From Oscillatoria princeps RMCB-10 (GTDB lineage: Bacteria > Cyanobacteriota > Cyanobacteriia > Cyanobacteriales > Oscillatoriaceae), in NCBI GenBank assembly GCA_019359235.1, contig JAHHHT010000015.1:62001-126000 (forward strand): DNA of 64,000 nucleotides, read 5' to 3'. Each line of letters opens with the position of its first letter. Within the stretch, counting starts at the first letter, position 1. The notes below the pieces were generated by a model. The model searched no databases. It saw only the letters and a list, made by a program, of their open reading frames with translations, and was not told where the DNA came from. Position numbers and translations under genes: made by a program. Shown here in pieces: positions 1 to 8,813 of this stretch.

Positions 1-217
1 TACTAGCTGGTTCGCACCTGTACTTATTGTGCCTAAAACTGCCTGTTACCTGCCAGCCCCTGCCAGCCGTGTGGCCAGGCGAAATTGCCCCTGTCGCCAC
101 CAGAGCTTTTTCCGCGCCCGAAAGCACCCAACGAGGTGCTGCTGTTCCGGGATGCTTCGCACTACACCGAACCGCCGAGGGGACTCCCCGATTGCCTTGC
201 AGGTTGTGCGGATGTTT

Positions 218-670
218 CTATAGCGAGTGGCCGATTTTTCCCAGACTGTTCATTTCCATCGTGGTTGTCTCGTCCTCCCGGACTTCCTCAACCGCCGGGG
301 AGCTGGTGGGGGTGACTTGCTGAGCCAACGTTTCTTCGGCTGATATGGCTTTGAGCTCCTCCAGAGCTTTTTTGCCGATACGAATTTGAATCTTAGGACC
401 CGATCGAGCGAGATGAATAACCATCCCGTCCGTAATCGGCGCAGAGGCGACCGGTTTACCGTCCAGGTAGGTGCCATTCGTGCCCAAGTTAATGATTTCC
501 CACTTAGTGCCCCGCCGTCGCAACTCGACGTGGTGGCGGGAAACAACGGCGCTATAAAGCACCACATGGTTGTCAGTGGCTCGTCCAATCCGAATCACAG
601 CGCCGTCCTCAAAAGACCAGCTTTGAATCGGGATAGACTGAAGCGGATGCTGCAAGATTAGTGTAATCAC
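218..670 (-). CDS. FHA-domain protein
   Basis: A 150-residue protein that is essentially one forkhead-associated (FHA) phosphopeptide-binding domain. Residues about 25-95 show the family hallmarks: IGR near residue 28, SRHHVEL near 44-50 and NGTYLDG near 65-71, which include the Arg, Ser, His and Asn-Gly-Thr residues used to bind phosphothreonine. The last 45 residues are acidic and Ser/Thr-rich, so probably a flexible tail. No signal peptide or membrane segment is seen, so it should be cytoplasmic. It lies downstream of a second FHA gene on the same strand, suggesting phosphorylation-dependent signalling with a Ser/Thr kinase encoded elsewhere. The partner is unknown. Confidence 0.88.
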   Translation of the reverse strand: MITLILQHPLQSIPIQSWSFEDGAVIRIGRATDNHVVLYSAVVSRHHVELRRRGTKWEIINLGTNGTYLDGKPVASAPITDGMVIHLARSGPKIQIRIGKKALEELKAISAEETLAQQVTPTSSPAVEEVREDETTTMEMNSLGKIGHSL

Positions 671-706
671 GGGAGCATATCCGTTATATAGATACCCCTG
701 AGGAGA

Positions 707-727
707 TGACAGGCTTTTCGCCTGTCA
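707..727. repeat. Inverted repeat between the two FHA genes
   Basis: TGACAGGC and GCCTGTCA form an 8-bp perfect stem around a 5-base loop. There is no T-run after it on the minus strand, so it is an mRNA hairpin or dispersed repeat rather than a clear terminator. Confidence 0.5.
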
Positions 728-837
728 CACCCATGCAGGATTTCTCAGAATGCCGGCCCCACAAAATATGATTTTTACGGAGTTAAAAGGCATTCTGATC
801 TTACCTTAGCACCTCTTTTTTTTAGGAGCGCCCCTTG

Positions 838-1587
838 TTAAGAAATTTGGAACAGAAATGTCACCATATCTCCTTTACCCAGGGCAATGCGATCTCCCGG
901 TCGCAAGCGGTGCCGGTTGCCGGTCGGGAGAGGAAAGTTGTTAACGTAAGTGCCATTGGAACTTCCCACATCTTCAATGTAGTAACCATCTCCCTCCACT
1001 CGGATATCTGCGTGAATCCGAGAAACCACCTCAGAATGGGGAAATCCCGAAACGTCAATATCTGGTGGAATCCGGTCGTTTGGCTTGCCAATATGAATCA
1101 CCGATAAATGCAGCGGCAATTCCAGCTCCTTATTGGTTTGCATGTGCAGCAACTTGGCGGTCTGCACCTGCAGTTCAGTCCTGGAACTGCCAGCGGATCT
1201 GGGCGGCGCAGCGGCAGGCGCAGGCGGTGCCGGTGCCGCCGTTGGCGGAGGGAGCGCCGCAACAGTGGATTCCTCAGCGATCGGGCTGGGAACTCTTGCA
1301 GACGGAGCCCCAGCCACTAAGGGTTCGGGTTCCACCAGCGGCTCGGGGGCTGGCAGAGGTGAGGCCGCCACGGTGGGAGCAAGCGGTGCGGCAGCTACAA
1401 CTGTGGGAGGAAGAGACGATTCATTTGAGCGCAGGTCATAGCCGCACTGTCCGCAGAATGTCGCATCTGACTGAACGGCTGCGCCACAATTAGGGCAACT
1501 ACTCATAGCAGGTAAAGGTGTGTAACAAGCCTCGCACTGGGTCGCTCCATCGGGGTTTTGGTGGTTGCAATTTGGGCAGACAATCAT
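838..1587 (-). CDS. Double zinc-ribbon FHA-domain protein
   Basis: A 249-residue protein with three parts. Residues 1-50 hold two zinc-ribbon knuckle pairs (C4/C7 with C18/C21, and C31/C34 with C45/C48). Residues about 55-145 are a low-complexity Pro/Ala-rich linker. Residues about 160-249 form an FHA domain with SRIHADI and SSNGTYVNN, the phosphothreonine-binding loops. This architecture is common in cyanobacteria, often near the oxidative pentose phosphate gene pgl, as here. It probably acts as a cytoplasmic adaptor that reads Ser/Thr phosphorylation; the ligand is not known. It is transcribed in the same direction as pgl upstream and the second FHA gene downstream, so a shared transcript is possible. 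Confidence 0.9.
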   Translation of the reverse strand: MIVCPNCNHQNPDGATQCEACYTPLPAMSSCPNCGAAVQSDATFCGQCGYDLRSNESSLPPTVVAAAPLAPTVAASPLPAPEPLVEPEPLVAGAPSARVPSPIAEESTVAALPPPTAAPAPPAPAAAPPRSAGSSRTELQVQTAKLLHMQTNKELELPLHLSVIHIGKPNDRIPPDIDVSGFPHSEVVSRIHADIRVEGDGYYIEDVGSSNGTYVNNFPLPTGNRHRLRPGDRIALGKGDMVTFLFQIS

Positions 1588-1662
1588 AACAGTTTGTTTT
1601 TCCTCCCATCGAGATGATCGTAGAGGAGTTTTGAGCCAACTGCTCTCGGGCGCGGCCAGAAT

Positions 1663-2391
1663 TTAAGATTTTCTTTGTAAATCCTGCCCTGCCGCCTGAT
1701 CTAGGAGCCACCAAAGCTCCCCTTGCGGCTGAATCAGTCGGGCTGGATAGGTGAACTCGTCAGCTGCCGGCGCAAATATCTCAGCCAAAGCAGAGCGCTT
1801 GCCGGCACCCGATACGATAAAGATAACGCAGCGGGCGCTATTAATCAGCGGCACTGTGAACGTCAGGCGGGGCTGGCCGTCTTTGCTGCCAGCTGCAACC
1901 AGCCGGTCTCCCACTTTCAGGGCCTCTGTGTGGGGAAACAGGGACGCCGTGTGACCGTCGTCCCCCATCCCCAGCAAAATCACGTCAAAAGCCGGAAACT
2001 CACCCCCTCCCACCTGGAAAAACTCCCGCAACTCGGCATCATGCTTCTCGGCGTCCGCGGCAGGGTCAGATGCGCCCACCGGCATGGGGTGAATGTTCGC
2101 CGCTGGCACAGGCACCCTGTCCAGCCAAGCTTCCCTAGCCATCCGCTGGTTGCTGTCCGGGCGATCCGGCGGCACGTAGCGCTCGTCGCCCCAAAACACA
2201 TGGATTTTTTCCCAGGGCAGCTGTTGGGCTGCGATAGCTTCATACAGCGGCTTCGGCGTGCTGCCACCGGCAAGGGCCACAGTGCACCGGTGGCGCTCCT
2301 CGACAGCGGCGGTGATTTTGTTCAGGACAACTTCGAGCGCTCGCTGAATCAGTGCTCCCCGATCTGGCAATACTTCTACGATTTTGTTCAT
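1663..2391 (-). CDS. pgl: 6-phosphogluconolactonase
   Basis: Hydrolyses 6-phosphogluconolactone to 6-phosphogluconate, second step of the oxidative pentose phosphate pathway, the main dark NADPH source in cyanobacteria. The 242-residue product matches the usual family length and shows the N-terminal sugar-phosphate motif LAGGSTPKPLYEA, the HVFWGDERYVPP block and the GMGDDGHTASLFP motif. I chose the start at MNKIVEVLP; the frame stays open upstream to 2433 with 14 further residues of no family character. It is divergent from the glycosyltransferase gene at 3240. Confidence 0.93.
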   Translation of the reverse strand: MNKIVEVLPDRGALIQRALEVVLNKITAAVEERHRCTVALAGGSTPKPLYEAIAAQQLPWEKIHVFWGDERYVPPDRPDSNQRMAREAWLDRVPVPAANIHPMPVGASDPAADAEKHDAELREFFQVGGGEFPAFDVILLGMGDDGHTASLFPHTEALKVGDRLVAAGSKDGQPRLTFTVPLINSARCVIFIVSGAGKRSALAEIFAPAADEFTYPARLIQPQGELWWLLDQAAGQDLQRKS

Positions 2392-3239
2392 TGGCGCAGC
2401 GACTGAGATGGCTAGCATCATTACACACGCCACTCGACCCCTGTCGCCTCACCCCTGTGTGACACTTCAAACAGTGTCTTTTTTCCTTCTTTGCGGGCCA
2501 GCGGCTGCTGGCCACGTTTCTCCAGACCGCCGGCAGCCGGCAGCCGGCGGCTCCACCCTGTCAGCAAGCGCCCCGACCGCAGACCGACTGCTGCTGCCCC
2601 TGCCCAAAACCCTGCCGGTGTTCAGCTGCCGGCTGCGTTCCCACATCAAACCTGCTACCTCCCGCGCTACAATTGGGGATTGAGCCGCTGCCGGAGCAAA
2701 CCGGAGCGCCCTCCTTTGGCCAAACTGCTGTGCGCTGCGCGGTGCTTGAGGAGCTGAGGGGACTTAAACGCTCAAGGGAGCGGAGATTTTCCCCTGGATT
2801 TCGCTCTATAGCGGTTCGGTCTTGAGTTGTGAAGATTATTATTTTTAATAACCCGCGCCTGAGCCAAGAGCGCCAAGGAAAGAAAAGAGAGATAATTTCA
2901 CAAACTATTTAGAACTGCTAGAGTTGCCAAATCGGTACGCACTGGGCTCAAACCCGTTACCTTGTTGAGTTACTTGTTAAAATTAACCCGACCTTGTTAA
3001 AATGGCCATCTCCCATGTATTTAAATGAATTTAAGGTCGCAAAACCCCGTTTAAACGGCCTGAAAAAGGCTAAAAAAAAGGCGCAGTTTAAAATTTAGTT
3101 CAAAATTCACGAAGTGAGAAGGTAAAAGTTTTAATGTAAAATGAGCGAATCGCGAGGGATGGCCGGCGAGGCGAGCTAGGGGACAGTCGGACTTAAGATT
3201 TTAAACTGGAAAGAGTTCAGAGTCAAGAAGGGGCAGAGA
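2392..3239. other. Divergent intergenic region, no gene seen
   Basis: About 850 bases between divergent pgl and the glycosyltransferase gene. The left half is GC-rich with iterated CCGGCAG units near 2527-2550. The right half (about 2830-3180) is AT-rich and must hold promoters for the plus-strand gene. No credible reading frame, tRNA or terminator was found. A small RNA cannot be excluded by eye. Confidence 0.5.
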
Positions 3240-4667
3240 GTGGTTGGCGCACGCACCGGCAGGGAATGCCTGATTGTTTTTACTCGCTATCCAGAACCGG
3301 GTTTGACCAAGACACGGCTGATCCAGGCGTTGGGAGCGCAGGGAGCTGCCGAACTTCACCGGCAGCTTGCCGAGCACACCCTGGCTCGGGCCAGAGAACT
3401 GCAAGCGAGCCGGTCAGTTTCAGTAGAAGTCTGGTTTGCCGGTGGCGGCGAAGCGCTGATGCGAGACTGGCTCGGGGATGAAACCGTCTGCCGGCATCAG
3501 GGCGAGGGTGACTTGGGATGCCGGATGTCGGGAGCCTTTCAGGAAGCGTTCAGCAACGGCGCAGAGCGAGCCGCTATCATTGGGACGGATTGCCCAGACT
3601 TGGACGCCCGGGTGCTGGGGACGGCCTTCGAGCAGCTATTGACTTTCGACTTAGTTTTGGGGCCGGCAGCAGACGGAGGCTACTATTTAATCGGACTGCG
3701 CCGGTTTGTGCCAGAATTGTTCACCGGCATCACCTGGGGCACCGGCCTGGTCTTGCTGCAGACCGCAGCAAAGGCAGAGCAGCTCAACCTTACGACAAGC
3801 AAATTGCACAAGCTGGCAGATATTGACCGTCCGGAGGATTTGGCTATTTTAGATTCCCACTCCCACATTATATTTCCCCCAGACAAAAAATCCCACCCCT
3901 CACCCAGCCCTACTTCAGAAGGGGGAGCCTTATCGGGAGCCGAGCTCGGGGGTTGGGGGGGGAGTGCAAAAGCCTTAATTTCTATTATCGTGCCGGCGCT
4001 CAATGAAGGGGGCGCGATTAAGAAAACACTCTTGCTGGCTCAGCTGGCTGATAATGTGGAAGTGATTGTGGCAGACGGCGGCAGTCAGGACGGAACAGTC
4101 CAGGTTTCGCTGTCAGCCGGCGTCAGGGTTATCTGCGCGCCAAAAGGTCGGGCCCGCCAGATGAATGCCGGTGCTGCGGCTGCCACCGGCGAGATCCTGC
4201 TGTTCCTGCACGCCGACACCCACCTGCCCGAGGGATTCGACGAGATGGTGCGTCAGGCACTCTCCACTCCGGGTGCCGTTGCCGGTGCCTTTGAACTGCG
4301 GATTGACTCCCCACAGCCCTTGCTGCGACTGATTGAAACCGGGGTGAACTGGCGTTCGCGCTTGTTTCAGATGCCCTACGGCGACCAGGCCATTTTTCTG
4401 CCCGCCTCAGTGTTCCGCACCTGCCAAGGCTTTCCCGACACAGCCATTATGGAAGATTTTCTGTTGATGCTGCGGTTGCGACGCTTGGGAAAGATTAACA
4501 TTGTAGCGGTGCCGGTGCTGACATCCGGGCGCAGGTGGCAGAAACTGGGGGTGCTGAAAACGACACTGATTAACCAGCTTGTGATTGTGGCCTATTTCCT
4601 CGGGGTGCCACCGGAGCGCCTAGCCCGCTGGTATCGCCGGGAGGGGGGGAGCCGCGCCGCCCGCTGA
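3240..4667 (+). CDS. Fused TIGR04282-type and TIGR04283-type glycosyltransferase
   Basis: A 475-residue fusion. Residues 1-205 resemble the DUF2064/TIGR04282 nucleotidyltransferase-like family (FTRYPEPGLTKTRL at the N-terminus, IGTDCPDL, GPAADGGYYLIGL). Residues about 240-460 are a GT-A family 2 enzyme of the TIGR04283 type (ISIIVPALNEG, VIVADGGSQDGT, LFLHADTHLP, MPYGDQAIFL, EDFLLMLRLR). Start is GTG, preceded by an AAGGGG-like ribosome site. The linker at residues about 212-240 is encoded by GC-rich DNA resembling intergenic hairpin repeats found elsewhere in the window. These families occur as neighbouring genes in many bacteria, so a shared pathway for a cell-surface glycan or glycolipid is likely; the product is unknown. 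Confidence 0.85.
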   Translation: MVGARTGRECLIVFTRYPEPGLTKTRLIQALGAQGAAELHRQLAEHTLARARELQASRSVSVEVWFAGGGEALMRDWLGDETVCRHQGEGDLGCRMSGAFQEAFSNGAERAAIIGTDCPDLDARVLGTAFEQLLTFDLVLGPAADGGYYLIGLRRFVPELFTGITWGTGLVLLQTAAKAEQLNLTTSKLHKLADIDRPEDLAILDSHSHIIFPPDKKSHPSPSPTSEGGALSGAELGGWGGSAKALISIIVPALNEGGAIKKTLLLAQLADNVEVIVADGGSQDGTVQVSLSAGVRVICAPKGRARQMNAGAAAATGEILLFLHADTHLPEGFDEMVRQALSTPGAVAGAFELRIDSPQPLLRLIETGVNWRSRLFQMPYGDQAIFLPASVFRTCQGFPDTAIMEDFLLMLRLRRLGKINIVAVPVLTSGRRWQKLGVLKTTLINQLVIVAYFLGVPPERLARWYRREGGSRAAR

Positions 4668-4770
4668 CCTCTTTGCTTACCAGAAGCTTGATTTTTTGTC
4701 AAGGGGGGACATCGCAAAGAGCAATCCGGTAACTTTGAAGTAGACAACAAGCAACTCATAGAGAATTGAA

Positions 4771-5604
4771 ATGAAAGCGATTGATAGCCGCAATCCTGCC
4801 AGCATAGCCGCTCGGGCTCTGCAGATTGTTGGGATTATATTGATAGTGTCTTCTCTGGTTGACTATTTAATTTTGCTGTTTCCGCCTAACTTCCTGGACA
4901 GGCAGTGGCAGATGGGCTTTACCTCGCAGCTCGTTGATCGGGGAATTATACCGATGGTGGGTATGGCCTTCATTTTTACTGGGTTTGGAATTGAGAGCAA
5001 CGCCGGTGGGGCCCAAGTTAACCGAACTGCTTTTGCCGACATAAAATTTTGGGTTCTTTGGCTGGCCAGCCTGTTTGGGTTAGTTTTCTTGCTGCTGTTT
5101 CCCCTGCACTTGAACAACGTTCGGCTGGACAGGGCTGAGAAGCTCGGCCAGATTAGTGAGCGGGTATCTCAGGCTGAAAACCAGATTGCAACCCAACTGG
5201 CAAACGCGAACGTCCAAGCGGAAATACAAAAGCAGCAAAATCAATTCAAAACCCAGTTCAGCAGCGTATTAGGAGATGAAAAGAAGCGGGATGAAGTGCT
5301 GAAAAACCCGCAGCTGCCGTCGCCTATCAAAAAATTAATCGAGGCGTCTAAGAGTGACCCTAAAGCGATAGATGAGTTTATCCAGACTAACCTTTCATCT
5401 GACGCCCTGAAAGATCGGGAGCTGACCCGGATTCGGACGGGTAAGAAACAGCTGGAAGAACAGACCCAAATTACTTCCTTGAAGTCTGGCTTGCAGACCG
5501 GCATTAGCAGTTTGCTCTTGTCAGCTGGCTATATGGCCATTGGCTGGACGGGATTGAAAGGTCTGGGCTATATGAGACTGGGCCGGCGCAAAACGGCACG
5601 CTAG
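4771..5604 (+). CDS. HpsJ-like membrane protein
   Basis: A 277-residue protein with hydrophobic segments at residues about 18-37, 58-72 and 88-110, then a charged, Gln/Lys-rich, probably coiled-coil region (about 115-235) and a final hydrophobic stretch near 245-262. The pattern, and the N-terminal block with LQIVGIILI and DRQWQMGFTSQLVDRGIIP, match what I remember of the HpsJ family tied to hormogonium polysaccharide production and gliding in filamentous cyanobacteria. Its position between two glycosyltransferase genes fits such a role in the inner membrane. The family call rests on pattern memory. Confidence 0.65.
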   Translation: MKAIDSRNPASIAARALQIVGIILIVSSLVDYLILLFPPNFLDRQWQMGFTSQLVDRGIIPMVGMAFIFTGFGIESNAGGAQVNRTAFADIKFWVLWLASLFGLVFLLLFPLHLNNVRLDRAEKLGQISERVSQAENQIATQLANANVQAEIQKQQNQFKTQFSSVLGDEKKRDEVLKNPQLPSPIKKLIEASKSDPKAIDEFIQTNLSSDALKDRELTRIRTGKKQLEEQTQITSLKSGLQTGISSLLLSAGYMAIGWTGLKGLGYMRLGRRKTAR

Positions 5605-5838
5605 TCTGCGCCCGTGCCGGTGACAGCTGTTAGGGTGGGGCAGCACAAAGTTCTGCCCGGTTAAAGCGAGACAGGGGGTGTGAGCGGTTAGAAAAGCGAT
5701 TAAACGTGTACTAACAGATAGCAAAGCGCCAATCGCCTTTTGACTGACTTTCGCCCTGTCCCAGCTTAAGTGGAGAGCCCGACTTCAGGAGTGCGTCCGA
5801 ACCTGTTTCCTCATTTACCCTCACGCAAGTCGCTGGAA

Positions 5839-6729
5839 ATGTTCTCAATTTATATCCTGACCCACAACGAAGAGATTGACATCGCCGGTTGCATAGAGTC
5901 AGCGCTGCTGTCGGATGACATCATTGTGGTGGACTCCTGCAGCAGCGATCGGACGGTTGAGATTGCCAGCCGCTATCCGGTGCGGATTGTCCAGCACGCT
6001 TTTGAAAGTCACGGAAAGCAGAGAACTTGGATGCTGCAATCGGTGCCAAGCAAGCATGAATGGGTGTACATTCTGGAAGCCGACGAGCGGATGACACCGG
6101 CACTGTTTGCGGAGTGCCTGCAAGCGATCCAATCTCAGGAGTGGGTCGGTTACTACGTCGCCGAGCGAGTCATATTCATGAATCGGTGGATTCGCCGCAG
6201 CACCCAGTATCCCCGCTACCAGATGCGGCTGTTCCGCAAGGACAAGGTCTGGTTCACCGACTATGGCCATACCGAGCGGGAAGTCTGCGACGGGCCCACC
6301 GGCTTTTTGAAAGAAACCTATCCCCACTACACCAGCTCCAAGGGATTGAGCCGGTGGATCGAAAAGCACAACCGCTACTCCACCGACGAAGCTGCTGAAA
6401 CCCTGCGCCAGATGGAAAACGGAAGCGTCAACTGGCGGCATCTGCTGTTTGGCAGCTCAGAAGTGGAAAGGCGGCGGGCCCTGAAAGACTTGTCCCAGCG
6501 CTTGCCCTTCAGACCCCTGCTGCGCTTTTTCTACATGTATTTCCTGCTGGGGGGCTTTCTGGACGGACAAGCCGGCTTTGCTTGGTGTGCCTTGCAGGCG
6601 TTCTACGAATATCTCATCTTGCTGAAAGTCTGGGAGATGAAGTACAATCCAGTCCCGACTTTTAACCAACAGGCAACCGCTACAGTCGAATCAGCCGTTG
6701 ATTCGGCTACGGTTATTTCTGGCCCTTAA
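5839..6729 (+). CDS. Family 2 glycosyltransferase
   Basis: A GT-A fold glycosyltransferase of about 296 residues. It begins with FSIYILTHNEE (nucleotide-binding strand), then IIVVDSCSSDRTVEIA with the first acidic motif, and ILEADERMTP with the DXD-like metal-binding residues. The layout resembles the WaaE/KdtX-like branch that adds sugars to surface polysaccharides. A hydrophobic patch near the C-terminus (FFYMYFLLGGFL) suggests membrane association. The frame is open to an earlier ATG at 5770, but the extra 23 residues have no family character, so I start at 5839. It probably works with the two preceding genes on an extracellular polysaccharide. Confidence 0.88.
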   Translation: MFSIYILTHNEEIDIAGCIESALLSDDIIVVDSCSSDRTVEIASRYPVRIVQHAFESHGKQRTWMLQSVPSKHEWVYILEADERMTPALFAECLQAIQSQEWVGYYVAERVIFMNRWIRRSTQYPRYQMRLFRKDKVWFTDYGHTEREVCDGPTGFLKETYPHYTSSKGLSRWIEKHNRYSTDEAAETLRQMENGSVNWRHLLFGSSEVERRRALKDLSQRLPFRPLLRFFYMYFLLGGFLDGQAGFAWCALQAFYEYLILLKVWEMKYNPVPTFNQQATATVESAVDSATVISGP

Positions 6730-7312
6730 AGGAAGGAAAGGACACCGGGCTGCCGGTTCATGTAAAAATTTGATCCTAATTATTTTGAGCTATTGAATAT
6801 CTAGCTTGTTCGTTAAGCTGGAAAACCGAACCTTCTATGTGGGCGTTCCCGCCCCAGTCTCCAGACGGAGACTTGGGCTGGTGCGATCGTTCAGGCACCA
6901 GCCCGAGGCTTTGAACTCCCCCCGGCAATGGGGCGCGAGTGGGATTGCTTTTAGCCCGCACAACCGCGCCTCCAGCCGGCAGAAAGCAGGCCACCGCTGG
7001 CTCGGGCAGCGCCAGGGCGCTGCGGAGGCCCGAGCCACCCAGACGAGCGCCTCACGGCAGTGCTGTTTCCCAGGCTCACAGTTTTGCAAGAATTCTTTAC
7101 AAATCTGTCAAAATAAAGAAGACGGCTCTGGGCGAGTGCCGCTCAGCTGAGTGAGGTGCAATGTCTGGGAAGGTAAGGCAAAATAGATGGCAGTTGGCCC
7201 CAAGGCCCAGGCCACTGAGTTTCAGGTCTGACCGCTCTGCAGCCAGCCGCTCCCCGGCTCGCGTCGGAGTGCTTTTCATTTCCACAGCCAGTTAAAGGAG
7301 TGTGAGCTATCC
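6730..7312. other. Intergenic region with one hairpin, no gene seen
   Basis: About 580 bases. An imperfect inverted repeat (CAGTCTCC and GGAGACTTGG, about 6853-6878) lies near the left end and could end the preceding transcript, although no T-run follows. The remainder is GC-rich and has no convincing reading frame. The promoter of the DUF502/nusB/ftsY cluster is probably in the last 200 bases. Confidence 0.45.
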
Positions 7313-8035
7313 GTGACCAATCGCTTCAAGCAGGACTTAAAAAATGATCTGATTGCCGGTCTGTTGGTGGTGATTCCCCTGGCGACGACAATCTGGCTGA
7401 CGTTTACCATCGCCAGCTGGGTGATCGAGTTTCTCACCAAAATTCCCAAGCAGATCAATCCCTTTGATGGCCTCCATCCCATCTTAGTGAATCTGCTGAA
7501 TTTCTTGGTGGGACTGGCTGTGCCGCTGCTGAGCATTCTAGTGATTGGCTTGATGGCCCGCAACATAGTCGGGCGGTGGCTGCTGGATGTCGGCGAGCGC
7601 CTGCTGCAAGCAATTCCTTTAGCAGGTTCGGTCTACAAAACCCTCAAACAGCTGCTAGAAACGATCCTCAAGGATTCTAACGACAAGTTTCGCCGGGTGA
7701 TTTTGGTGGAATATCCCCGGCGGGGGGTGTGGGCCCTCGGTTTCGTCACCGGCACGATTAGCAGAGACATCCAGTCCCACATGGCCACTCCCATGCTCAG
7801 CATTTTCGTCCCCACCACGCCGAACCCCACCACTGGCTGGTATGCGATTGTCCCAGAAGATGAGGTGCTCAACCTCTCGATGTCGGTTGAGGACGCCTTT
7901 AAAGTGATCGTATCCGGCGGCATCGTCAGCCCGAGTTCCGCGATTGTCCCCCACCAGGGCAGCACCCCCGAAAGAAAACTAGAAGCGTTACGTTTTGAGA
8001 ATCTCAGACAAGTCATACCCGCAGAAGAAGATTGA
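7313..8035 (+). CDS. DUF502 membrane protein
   Basis: A 240-residue inner-membrane protein of the DUF502 family. It has a hydrophobic segment at residues about 14-37 (IAGLLVVIPLATTIWLTFTI), a second at about 60-85, and the conserved family block around IPLAGSVYKTLKQ and PTTPNPTTGWY. Start is GTG after an AAAGGAGTG-like ribosome site. The family has no settled function. The close spacing to nusB (33 bases) suggests a shared transcript, a neighbourhood common in cyanobacteria. Confidence 0.9.
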   Translation: MTNRFKQDLKNDLIAGLLVVIPLATTIWLTFTIASWVIEFLTKIPKQINPFDGLHPILVNLLNFLVGLAVPLLSILVIGLMARNIVGRWLLDVGERLLQAIPLAGSVYKTLKQLLETILKDSNDKFRRVILVEYPRRGVWALGFVTGTISRDIQSHMATPMLSIFVPTTPNPTTGWYAIVPEDEVLNLSMSVEDAFKVIVSGGIVSPSSAIVPHQGSTPERKLEALRFENLRQVIPAEED

Positions 8036-8068
8036 AATACCGAAAATCGGAGGTCAAAAACAGCCGCC

Positions 8069-8698
8069 ATGCAAGCCCGACGAATTGCCCGCGAACTGGC
8101 TCTGCTCAGCCTCAGCCAGCTGAGTGCCAACCCGGATAAACTAGCAGCCTTTCAGCTGCAAGATGTGGTGCTGGCGGCTGTGCGCACCCTGACTCAGGAA
8201 GTCCACGACACTCTGGAAACCGCTGCAGCCGAACTGAAACGAAGTAGCGAGCGCCTGCTCAGCAGCCAGACGCGGGCGGAGGTTGCGGACAGCGCCAGAG
8301 CCATGCTTCAAGACGCTCTCGACCTGACGCAAACGGCGATTAACCGGCTGGGTGGGGCTGTGGAGCTGCCGGAATTCATTTACCTGGCCAACCAAAAAGA
8401 AGTCCGCGACTATGCTCTGGAGATTCTAAGCCTTGTGAGTGCCGAAAAACCACAGATCGATGAAACGCTCTCAAAAGCCCTAGTAGACTGGCAGTTAAAT
8501 CGTTTGCCCCGCATTGACGCGGATATTTTGCGGATTGCTGTGGCAGAAATGATGTTTCTGAGCGTCCCTGACAAGGTGGCGATTAATGAAGCTGTGGAAC
8601 TGGCCAAACGCTACAGCGGCGAGGACGGGCACCGGTTCATTAACGGGGTGTTGCGCCGCGTTACTGACCAACTTAAGGGTGTGGGGAGCGCGGAGTAG
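8069..8698 (+). CDS. nusB: Transcription antitermination protein NusB
   Basis: NusB binds boxA RNA with S10 (NusE) and supports rRNA antitermination. The C-terminal half (residues about 115-205) carries the family helices with [47 protein letters not shown]. At 209 residues it is longer than the enterobacterial protein (about 140) because of a helical insertion in the middle, which is usual for cyanobacteria. It lies between DUF502 and ftsY on the same strand. Confidence 0.95.
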   Translation: MQARRIARELALLSLSQLSANPDKLAAFQLQDVVLAAVRTLTQEVHDTLETAAAELKRSSERLLSSQTRAEVADSARAMLQDALDLTQTAINRLGGAVELPEFIYLANQKEVRDYALEILSLVSAEKPQIDETLSKALVDWQLNRLPRIDADILRIAVAEMMFLSVPDKVAINEAVELAKRYSGEDGHRFINGVLRRVTDQLKGVGSAE

Positions 8699-8813
8699 GG
8701 AAAAGCGAACCGCATTGACGCGCCCGGACGCCAAGAAGGGAGTGGTAAGAAGGGACTCGTGAGGGTCTAAAATCTAAAGTCTAAAATCTAAGGTATAAAG
8801 TTTAAGAATTGTA

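Noticed and set aside
27-323. Open frames at the left edge
   Set aside because: Short, overlapping in several frames, no recognisable domain and no ribosome site; the 217 bases before the first FHA gene show nothing else.
2392-2433. Longer pgl start at 2433
   Set aside because: Adds 14 residues without family character; the start at MNKIVEVLP matches the usual length.
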